This document shows positions 57,862 to 64,000 of a stretch of 64,000 bases of DNA, in pieces. The stretch covers positions 1 to 64,000 of the forward strand of contig SCSE01000035.1 of assembly GCA_004298015.1 (NCBI GenBank). The letters are read 5' to 3'. Under the pieces are notes generated by a model, which was not told the origin of the DNA, did no database searches, and worked only from the letters and a program-made list of their open reading frames with translations. A program made the position numbers and the translations under genes. This stretch comes from Rhodanobacter sp. Lineage in GTDB: Bacteria > Pseudomonadota > Gammaproteobacteria > Xanthomonadales > Rhodanobacteraceae. Position 1 is the first letter of the stretch. Each line of letters starts with the position of its first letter.

Positions 57862-58593
57862 CTACTTTTTGTGCTGCTTGCCCAGTTCCTTCCACTTGGC
57901 CGGCACAAAACCCCCAACCTCGTACACCAGCTGTTCCTTCTTGTCATGATCGCGCAAGGTCACGTCCATGGTGATCTTGCGGGCCTTGGTGAGCATGGCG
58001 ATGAAGGCCTTGCCGTGGCGAATCATCAGTGCCGGCTCACCCGATGGGGGTGCAAATGCCTCGATATGCCTCAGCTTGCCGTCAACATGCGTCATCAGCG
58101 TGCAGTTGCCACGGCAGACGAAGCCATGGCCGCTGCCATACAGAAACACGTTCAAACCCCAGCTGGTGTGTCGACGCAACACCAACCGCACCCGATCATT
58201 GCCGGAAGGCTGACTGCTGTAGATGGTGGCCGTCGACTGCGTACCACCGGCCATCGGCGATACCTGGTACAGCCACAGCGCCGCCAGCCGCTGCTTCTCG
58301 CTGTTCTCGCGATAGCGCTTCTCGATCGCCGGCAGGGTTTTCTGCACTTCACCGGCGGCCGCGCTGTCGGGAAAGCGGCTGAGGATGTCGTGGCCCATTG
58401 TCACCGCCATTTGGTCGTTGCCGATGCGCAGCAACTGGCGGTAGGTGTCGAGGTTTCGCGCCGCCGCCGCAGCCTTGGCCTGCGCTTGCTGCTGCGCGGC
58501 GGACGGCGCGGGTGTGCCCGACGGCGAGCAGCCCGCAAGCAACAATCCCGTGCAAGCCAGCACGGGCAGAAAAAAACGATATGACAAGTTCAT
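57862..58593 (-). CDS. Lipoprotein of unknown function
   Basis: A 243-residue protein with a lipoprotein signal (FFLPVLACTGLLLAGCSPSG, Cys at residue 22) and an Ala/Gln-rich segment (AQQQAQAKAAAAARNLDTYR). A short helical part with YRQLLRIGNDQMAVTMGHDI resembles a single TPR-like hairpin. The beta-rich C-terminal half contains a disulfide-sized CRGNC pair (GHGFVCRGNCTLMTHVDG). It is anchored to the outer or inner membrane; the role is unknown. The ATG at 58593 lacks a strong ribosome-binding site. Element C lies just upstream. Confidence 0.78.
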   Translation of the reverse strand: MNLSYRFFLPVLACTGLLLAGCSPSGTPAPSAAQQQAQAKAAAAARNLDTYRQLLRIGNDQMAVTMGHDILSRFPDSAAAGEVQKTLPAIEKRYRENSEKQRLAALWLYQVSPMAGGTQSTATIYSSQPSGNDRVRLVLRRHTSWGLNVFLYGSGHGFVCRGNCTLMTHVDGKLRHIEAFAPPSGEPALMIRHGKAFIAMLTKARKITMDVTLRDHDKKEQLVYEVGGFVPAKWKELGKQHKK

Positions 58594-58658
58594 CGGCGGC
58601 ACACCAGGACAGAAGACAGACCCATAGAGTGGGCCGAGCCACCGCTCCGGTGCAAGCT

Positions 58659-58822
58659 GCAGGCTGCCGGGCCTGGGGGGTCGAGGCAAAGATCTGGCTA
58701 CGCGAGGACAGACAGCGACGATTCGCCGGTCGATGGTGGTTCTATGCGGCAAGAATCGATGGCAACATGGACCGCTCAGATAGATTTGCAGACCGGCCGA
58801 TGAAGGTCCGACAGCCTCCTGC
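58659..58822 (+). repeat. Dispersed ~163-bp inverted-end element, copy C
   Basis: It starts GCAGGCTGCCGGGCCTGG and ends GGTCCGACAGCCTCCTGC with inverted ends. Inside are GGGTCGAGGCAAAGATCTGG, CTACGCGAGGACAGACAGCG, TGGTGGTTCTATGCGGCAAG and TTGCAGACCGGCCGATGAAG. It has the most regular ends and would be the best query for the family. Confidence 0.8.
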
Positions 58823-59527
58823 GGCGAGGGGGCCACCAGACGATGGCGGACGCCTTCTGGAGCCCCTTGTACCCTCGCCGCCGTATCGCGCCGGATCGAA
58901 TACGCCTGCTGTCCCTTGCATCCGGCACACGGTAAAACCGACCGCTTCCATGCGCCCGTCGGCACCACGGACACTCACCACGATCACCACGATCACCACG
59001 ATCGGCTGCGCGACGCCGGGACTGTGGCCTCAGCGAACGCTGCGACATGGCCGGCGCCGAAGCGATGTACCAGGCGCCCGGGCTGCAATGAATGTTCTGT
59101 TTCGAGCTGGCCGACGCGGAGTACCACACCAATGTGGTGTTGACGCTGCTGGCGAGCCGCGCGGCGATCGTCGCCGCTGACGGATTCCGCGACCGGGACT
59201 CCCCAGGGCAATAGCACAAGCACATCGCAACCGTGGGATCCGGCTCAGCCCCGCGCAGAAGAACGCATTTGCCGCCCCATGCGATTGCCCTCGGTGGCGA
59301 GCGTGTGTGGATGAGCGCGGGCGCCGCGGCGTCATCGTCGGCACGGTCGAGCTGGACGGGATCGAGAAGGCCGCTGGCGGCCTGCGCTGCTGTGTCGGCG
59401 AAATTTTCTGAAGCCCGCAGCGACTGGCAGGGTGGCAGCGCAAGCAGCGCAGTACCTGCCCCTCATGCTATCCCGATACCTCGTGTGCCGGTTACGCTGT
59501 TCGTTCTCGACTCCAGGGGGACACCCG
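58823..59527. other. Degenerate region with coding remnants
   Basis: This ~700-base stretch before the GST gene has no intact gene. On the plus strand 59216-59412 is an open, start-less reading stretch ending in TGA (GIRLSPAQKNAFAAPCDCPR ... RRGVIVGTVELDGIEKAAGG), composed like a real protein C-terminus, perhaps ASCH-like, though I cannot confirm that. Near 58975-59010 is a His/Asp repeat (HHDHHDHHD) of the kind seen in metal-binding proteins, out of frame with the rest. I read the region as gene decay after element insertion. Confidence 0.4.
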
Positions 59528-60199
59528 ATGATCGTCGTGCACCATCTCAACAACTCACGCTCGCAACGCATCCTGTGGTTGCTCGAAGAGCTTGGTGTGC
59601 CGTACGAGATCAAGCGCTACCAGCGCGACCCGGCGAGCATGCTGGCGCCACCGGAGCTGCGCCGTGTCCATCCGCTGGGCAAGTCGCCGGTGATCACCGA
59701 TGACGACGTCACCGTGGCTGAATCCGGCGCCATCATCGAATACCTCGCCGACCGCTACGCCGCCGGCGTGCTGATCCCCGTCCACGGCTCACCCGCACGG
59801 CGACGCTGCAACTACTGGCTGCATTACGCGGAAGGATCGGCGATGCCGCCGTTGCTGCTCAAGCTGGTATTCCAGCGACTCGAAACCGCCCCCGCACCGT
59901 TCTTTGTCAGGCCAATCGCACGAAATATCGCCGGCAAGGTCCAGCAGAGTTTCGTCGACCCCCAGTTGAAACTGCACCTGGACTACCTGGAAGCCGCACT
60001 GGCGACAAGCGCCTGGTTCGGCGGCGAGCGTTTCAGCGTCGCCGACATCCAGCTGAGTTTTCCTTTGGAAGCCTTCGCCGCAGGTGGCGACCTGAACGCC
60101 GAGTACCCGCAACTGTCGGCCTTTCTCAAACGCATCCATGCCCGCGCCCCCTATCAGCGTGCGCTTGACCGGGGCGGAGCGTACCAGTTGGGCCATTGA
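59528..60199 (+). CDS. Glutathione S-transferase
   Basis: A 223-residue GST. The N-terminal thioredoxin-like domain begins IVVHHLNNSRSQRILWLLEE with the candidate catalytic residue in the NNSRSQ turn, the cis-Pro site is SPVITDDDVTVAESGAIIEY, and the helical domain contains PLLLKLVFQRLETAPAPFFV and FSVADIQLSFPLEA. The pattern fits the beta/GST3-like group common in proteobacteria. It would conjugate glutathione to electrophiles or act as a reductase. The ATG at 59528 is the family start. Element F2 follows the gene. Confidence 0.92.
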   Translation: MIVVHHLNNSRSQRILWLLEELGVPYEIKRYQRDPASMLAPPELRRVHPLGKSPVITDDDVTVAESGAIIEYLADRYAAGVLIPVHGSPARRRCNYWLHYAEGSAMPPLLLKLVFQRLETAPAPFFVRPIARNIAGKVQQSFVDPQLKLHLDYLEAALATSAWFGGERFSVADIQLSFPLEAFAAGGDLNAEYPQLSAFLKRIHARAPYQRALDRGGAYQLGH

Positions 60200-60208
60200 T
60201 AACTGGCA

Positions 60209-60365
60209 TCCTGATCACCCATCGGCTGCATCCTTAATTTGGGGTATGGCTGGAGATGGCCAACCTCGATCGGTGGGTTGAGCAAAACTTGGCAGACCGC
60301 CGCCGCAAACGGCCATCTGATGAGGATCTGCTGAAGTGAGGATGCAACATGTGGGGAATCAGGAC
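60209..60365 (+). repeat. ~145-157-bp inverted-end element, copy F2
   Basis: Left end TCCTGATCACCC and right end GGGGAATCAGGA are inverted, with GCTGCATCC and GGATGCAAC just inside. The body (GGTATGGCTGGAGATGGCCA; ACTTGGCAGACCGCC) matches F1. Here the body also reads as an open stretch (VWLEMANLDRWVEQNLADRR and KRPSDEDLLK, then TGA), possibly the 3' end of a parental transposase gene. It starts ten bases after the GST stop. Confidence 0.75.
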
Positions 60366-60464
60366 GGGCATTGCTGAACCGGACGCCCTGAGCCGCGGCA
60401 ATCTCCACATGCTGCTCACGACGTCACTGGCACTCTCCTTTGCAACGTAACCAGGAGAACGCCG

Positions 60465-60794
60465 ATGCGCGACCGTGATATCAAACACCAGCTACAGGAC
60501 GTCGGCACCCAGGTTGGCGAACGCGCACGTCAGTATGCCGACGACGCTGGCAACACGGCGCAAACGCTGCTGGATCGCGGCCGCCATCTCGGCGAACGTT
60601 TCGGCCCTCGCAGCAAACGCTACAGCCGGCGTTTGACGACCACCGCCGAAGACATCGCGGACGAGGCAAACTACCACTACCGCCGGCTGCGTCGTCAGGT
60701 CAACCGTCACCCTGCGGCAACGGTGGCGATCGTCGCCGGGACCATCGGTGCGTTTTTGCTGCTGCGCCGTGCCTTCCGCAGCGACGACGACTGA
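60465..60794 (+). CDS. ElaB/YqjD-like membrane-anchored ribosome-associated protein family member
   Basis: A 109-residue protein: a long, charged, Arg- and Gln-rich helix (VGTQVGERARQYADDAGNTA; GRHLGERFGPRSKRYSRRLT) followed by one C-terminal transmembrane helix (TVAIVAGTIGAFLLLRRAF) and an acidic tip (SDDD). This is the DUF883/ElaB/YqjD architecture, tail-anchored proteins that can dock ribosomes at the inner membrane in stationary phase. CCAGGAGA precedes the ATG at 60465. A bidirectional terminator follows. Related genes often respond to the general stress response. Confidence 0.75.
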   Translation: MRDRDIKHQLQDVGTQVGERARQYADDAGNTAQTLLDRGRHLGERFGPRSKRYSRRLTTTAEDIADEANYHYRRLRRQVNRHPAATVAIVAGTIGAFLLLRRAFRSDDD

Positions 60795-60849
60795 TTCCCG
60801 CCACCGGGCATCACCGGCAGCACCGGTCCGTTCGGCCACGATGTTCTCT

Positions 60850-60885
60850 GCATGAAAAAGCCGCCTGTCGGCGGCTTTTTCATGC
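60850..60885. terminator. Bidirectional Rho-independent terminator
   Basis: GCATGAAAAAGCCGCC-TGTC-GGCGGCTTTTTCATGC is a perfect 16-bp palindrome with a G/C core and A5/T5 arms. It ends both the ElaB-like gene (plus strand) and aceE (minus strand), which converge here. Confidence 0.9.
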
Positions 60886-60899
60886 AGGCCTGAGCGTGC

Positions 60900-63611
60900 T
60901 CAGACGGTCTGCGGGTTCGGCTTGTCCGGATCGAGCTTGTATTCCTTGATCGCCCGGCTGACGTCCTTGGGGTTGACCTTGCCGTCCTTCGCCAGCGCCG
61001 CCAGCGCGGCGTGGGCGATCCAGTAACGATCGACCTCGAAGAATTCGCGCAAGTGCGCCCGCGTGTCCGAACGCCCGAAACCATCCGTACCCAGCACGGT
61101 ATAGCGCATGCCCTCGGGCAGGAAGGCACGGACCTGGTCGGCGAACTCACGCACGTAATCGGTAGCGGCGATTGCCGGTCCCTGACGGCCCTCGAGCAAA
61201 CCGGTGATGTAAGGCACCCGTTGCTCGGACTCCGGATGCAGGCGATTCCAGCGCTCCGCATCGAAGCCATCGCGACGCAGCTCGATGAAGCTGGGGCAGG
61301 ACCAGATGTCGGACTTTACGCCGAAATCCTTCTCCAGTAGCTCGGCCGCCGCGATCACTTCGCGCAGGATCGTGCCCGAGCCCAGCAGTTGCACCCGCGG
61401 CTCCGCCTTCTTCGGCTTGCCACCATCCTTGAACAGGTACATGCCCTTGATGATGCCGTCCTCGACACCGCCGTTTTTATCCGACTTGGGCAGGTCCGGA
61501 TGACTGTAGTTCTCGTTCATCACGGTGATGTAGTAGTAGATATCTTCCTGCTCCTGCATCATCCGCCGCGTGCCGTCTTGCAGGATTACCGCGACTTCAT
61601 AGGAGAACGTCGGGTCATACGACTTCACGTTCGGGATCGCGCCGGACATCAGGTGCGACTGACCGTCCTCATGCTGCAGGCCTTCGCCGTTGAGCGTAGT
61701 GCGCCCTGCCGTGCCGCCGATCAGGAAGCCACGCGAGCGCATGTCGCCAGCCGCCCAGCACAGGTCGCCGATGCGCTGGAAACCGAACATCGAGTAATAG
61801 ATGAAGAACGGCAACATCGCCTGGTTGCTGACCGAGTAGCTGGTCGCCGCCGCCATCCACGATGCCATGCCGCCGGCTTCGCTGATGCCCTGCTGCAGCA
61901 CCTGGCCCTTCTGGTCCTCGCGGTAGTACAGCAACTGGTCGGAATCCTGCGGCCGGTACTTCTGGCCGAACGGCGCATAGATGCCGATCTGTCGGAACAT
62001 GCCTTCCATGCCGAAGGTACGCGCCTCATCGGCGACGATCGGCACTATCCGCTCACCCAGTTGCTTGTCGCGCAACAGCAGGTTGATGCCGCGTACCAAG
62101 GCCATGGTGGTCGAGATCTCGCGCTCGCCGGTACCCTTGGTGATCTGCTCGAAGGCCGACAGTTCCGGCGTCTTCAGCTTCGCCTCCGCCTTGCGTCGGC
62201 GCTGCGGCAACGCGCCACCCAGCGCCTTGCGCCGCTCCAGCATGTACTGCACTTCGGGCGAGTCCTTGCCCGGGTGGTAGTACGGCACGTCCTTGAGCTT
62301 GTCGTCGGAAATCGGAATCTGGAAGCGGTCGCGGAAATGATGCACCGAACCCTCATCCAGCTTCTTCTGCTGGTGGGTCGGGTTTTGCGACTCGCCAGAG
62401 CCCAGGCCCATGCCGTAGCCCTTGACCGTCTTGGCCAGGATCACCGTCGGCATGCCCTTGGTATTGGACGCGGCGTGGTAGGCGGCATAGACCTTGTGCG
62501 GATCATGGCCGCCGCGGTTCAAGCGCCAGATATCGTCGTCGCTGAGATTGGCAACCATCTCGCGGGTCTCCGGATACTTGCCGAAGAAATGTTCGCGCGT
62601 GTAGGCACCACCGAACGCCTTGCAGGCCTGGTATTCGCCGTCGACGGTTTCCATCATCAGCTTGCGCAGTACGCCCTTGTGGTCGCGCGCGAGGAGCGGA
62701 TCCCAGTAACTGCCCCAGACCAGCTTGATGGTATTCCAGCCACCACCGCGGAACACACCTTCCAGCTCCTGGATGATCTTGCCGTTGCCACGCACCGGGC
62801 CATCCAGTCGCTGCAAGTTGCAGTTGATCACGAAGATCAGGTTGTCCAGACCCTCACGGCCAGCCAGCGAGATCGCACCGAGCGACTCCGGCTCGTCGCA
62901 CTCGCCGTCCCCCAGGAAGCACCAGATCTTGCGATCACTCTTGGGGATCAGGCCCCGGTGCTCGAGATACTTGAAGAACTGCGCCTGGTAGATCGCCTGG
63001 ATCGGCCCCAGTCCCATCGACACCGTCGGCACCTGCCAGTAGTCCGGCATCAGCCACGGATGCGGGTACGACGACAACGCGCGTCCCTTGCCGGCCACCT
63101 CCATGCGGAACAGGTCGAGCTGATCCTCTTTCAGGCGACCTTCGAGAAAGGAGCGCGCATAGATGCCGGGACTGGAATGACCTTGATGCAGTACCAGATC
63201 ACCCGGGTGATCCGCCGATGGCGCACGCCAGAAATGGTTGAAGCCGACGTCATACAAGGTCGCCGAGGAGGCGAAGCTGGCGATATGCCCGCCCAGCTCG
63301 CCGGGCTTGCGGTTGGCGCGTACTACCATCGCCATCGCGTTCCAGCGGATCAGCGAGCGGATACGCCATTCCATTGCCGGGTCGCCCGGCATCTTCGCCT
63401 CGTTACCGGGCGCGATCGTGTTGACATACTCGGTGGTCGGGTCAAACGGCAGATACCCGCCTGAACGGCGCGTCGAATCGACCATCCGCTCCAGCAAAAA
63501 ATGTGCGCGCTCGGTGCCATCGTGATCGATGACCGCATCGAGTGAATCCATCCATTCCCGGGTTTCGGTGGGGTCGATGTCCTGGTTCAGGATATCGTCG
63601 AGCTGATCCAT
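60900..63611 (-). CDS. aceE: Pyruvate dehydrogenase E1 component (homodimeric)
   Basis: AceE decarboxylates pyruvate with thiamine diphosphate and acetylates the E2 lipoyl group. The 903-residue protein is of the single-chain type and shows YLPFDPTTEYVNTIAPGNEA near the N-terminus, the thiamine-diphosphate motif WCFLGDGECDEPESLGAISL, the HEDGQSHL loop and the C-terminal GTDGFGRSDTRAHLREFFEV. It is isolated from aceF-mscS-lpdA by 16 kb of other genes on the same strand. Upstream is the 206-base gap before the malic enzyme gene. It is followed by the bidirectional terminator. Confidence 0.96.
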   Translation of the reverse strand: MDQLDDILNQDIDPTETREWMDSLDAVIDHDGTERAHFLLERMVDSTRRSGGYLPFDPTTEYVNTIAPGNEAKMPGDPAMEWRIRSLIRWNAMAMVVRANRKPGELGGHIASFASSATLYDVGFNHFWRAPSADHPGDLVLHQGHSSPGIYARSFLEGRLKEDQLDLFRMEVAGKGRALSSYPHPWLMPDYWQVPTVSMGLGPIQAIYQAQFFKYLEHRGLIPKSDRKIWCFLGDGECDEPESLGAISLAGREGLDNLIFVINCNLQRLDGPVRGNGKIIQELEGVFRGGGWNTIKLVWGSYWDPLLARDHKGVLRKLMMETVDGEYQACKAFGGAYTREHFFGKYPETREMVANLSDDDIWRLNRGGHDPHKVYAAYHAASNTKGMPTVILAKTVKGYGMGLGSGESQNPTHQQKKLDEGSVHHFRDRFQIPISDDKLKDVPYYHPGKDSPEVQYMLERRKALGGALPQRRRKAEAKLKTPELSAFEQITKGTGEREISTTMALVRGINLLLRDKQLGERIVPIVADEARTFGMEGMFRQIGIYAPFGQKYRPQDSDQLLYYREDQKGQVLQQGISEAGGMASWMAAATSYSVSNQAMLPFFIYYSMFGFQRIGDLCWAAGDMRSRGFLIGGTAGRTTLNGEGLQHEDGQSHLMSGAIPNVKSYDPTFSYEVAVILQDGTRRMMQEQEDIYYYITVMNENYSHPDLPKSDKNGGVEDGIIKGMYLFKDGGKPKKAEPRVQLLGSGTILREVIAAAELLEKDFGVKSDIWSCPSFIELRRDGFDAERWNRLHPESEQRVPYITGLLEGRQGPAIAATDYVREFADQVRAFLPEGMRYTVLGTDGFGRSDTRAHLREFFEVDRYWIAHAALAALAKDGKVNPKDVSRAIKEYKLDPDKPNPQTV

Positions 63612-63817
63612 GTGAGGTCTCCGGGATGCCGTGCGGCGTCAGGCTTGAGGGGATTCCCGCCACGGGGGGCGCGGCGGGATCAACGCCCGAGTTTAGCGCC
63701 TGAACCGGTACGCTGCCAATTCAGACATCCATTCGCAGACGCACGGAAAGCGCCCATCGATCCTGACGGCGGCCGCCATCGCCACCGTGGCCAGTCATGG
63801 CGATGGCGCGATAGCGC

Positions 63818-64000
63818 TCAACGTGGCGTGCGGTTGCCGGCGCGGATCTGCGCATCGACCGCCGCCACCGCCGTCATGTTGACGATGCGGCGGACCGTCG
63901 AGGCCGAGGTCAGGATATGCGCGGGTTTGTCCAGACCCATCAGGATCGGCCCGATCGCCACCCCGTCGCTCATCACCCGCACCATGTTGTAGGCAATGTT
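63818..64000 (-). CDS. maeB: C-terminus of NADP-dependent malic enzyme (phosphotransacetylase-like domain), partial
   Basis: The last 60 codons of a minus-strand gene whose body lies outside the window. They encode the C-terminus of a phosphotransacetylase-like domain: NIAYNMVRVMSDGVAIGPIL, KPAHILTSASTVRRIVNMTA and AVAAVDAQIR before the TGA. This pattern is found at the end of long malic enzymes (MaeB), which convert malate to pyruvate with NADP+. A stand-alone phosphotransacetylase is the alternative. Confidence 0.7.
   Translation of the reverse strand, partial: NIAYNMVRVMSDGVAIGPILMGLDKPAHILTSASTVRRIVNMTAVAAVDAQIRAGNRTPR

Noticed and set aside
58970-59010. His/Asp repeat (HHDHHDHHD) as a metal-binding protein
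   Set aside because: No continuous gene contains it; the reading frame is short and lacks a ribosome-binding site.
61389-63464. 691-codon open frame antisense to aceE
   Set aside because: Shadow of aceE with no recognisable domain and atypical His/Leu/Arg-rich composition.

Overview
The window is a GC-rich chromosomal segment of a gammaproteobacterium. It is most likely a member of the Xanthomonadales (Lysobacterales), close to Rhodanobacter, Dyella or Frateuria. I infer this from the lexA2-imuA-imuB-dnaE2 mutagenesis cassette, a PdsS/PdsR-type two-component pair, the aceF-mscS-lpdA arrangement with an N-terminal lipoyl domain on the dihydrolipoyl dehydrogenase, and GTAG-type REP palindromes. 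No rRNA, tRNA, CRISPR array, phage or complete insertion sequence was seen.

Region 1 to about 4.55 kb is an accessory island, visibly richer in A+T than the rest. It holds a LysR regulator broken at both ends and a divergent stress/redox cluster (SnoaL-like secreted protein, DoxX, quinone oxidoreductase-like MDR). It also holds a 5'-truncated egtD, a DUF1330 gene and gene debris directly beside trpE. From 4.5 to 14.4 kb lies core sequence: trpE, the pdsR/pdsS signalling cluster, rpe, djlA, a cytochrome c, purC and two membrane-protein genes. From 14.6 to 20.4 kb is the SOS mutasome operon lexA2-imuA-imuB-dnaE2, with a perfect 10+10 bp palindrome before lexA2 as its likely operator. Directly upstream sits an MntA/HepT toxin-antitoxin pair. 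Its toxin has lost the RX4HXY active site through two compensating frameshifts, and the pair is bracketed by a decayed lexA2/imuA copy.

From 21.4 to 35.1 kb there are transporters and regulators (DHA2 MFS with an ArsR-like regulator, YbfB-type MFS with a divergent LysR, MerR/TipAS, APC permease), a TPR-sulfotransferase, an ATP-grasp enzyme, dinB and a NatAB-like ABC exporter. From 35.3 to 50.4 kb come an FMN reductase, a GIY-YIG protein, a YyaL/DUF255 thioredoxin-domain protein carrying a DsbD-alpha-like C-terminus, an SDR, an IS481 remnant, lpdA-mscS-aceF, an ABC ATPase with a permease/M1-aminopeptidase fusion, and a second MscS. From 50.5 to 60.8 kb there are mostly small secreted, lipoprotein or membrane proteins, a universal stress protein, a zinc alcohol dehydrogenase and a GST. 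aceE and the 3' end of a malic enzyme gene close the window.

The least expected structure is the intergenic repeat content between about 23 and 60 kb. I see three families of short inverted-end elements: four copies of a ~163-bp element, two of a ~180-bp element and two of a ~145-bp element. One ~163-bp copy is nested inside a ~180-bp copy. Two GTAG REP palindromes are also present. These families, the decayed lexA2/imuA copy around the inactivated MntA/HepT pair, and the pdsR-unknown-pdsS cluster are the main leads.
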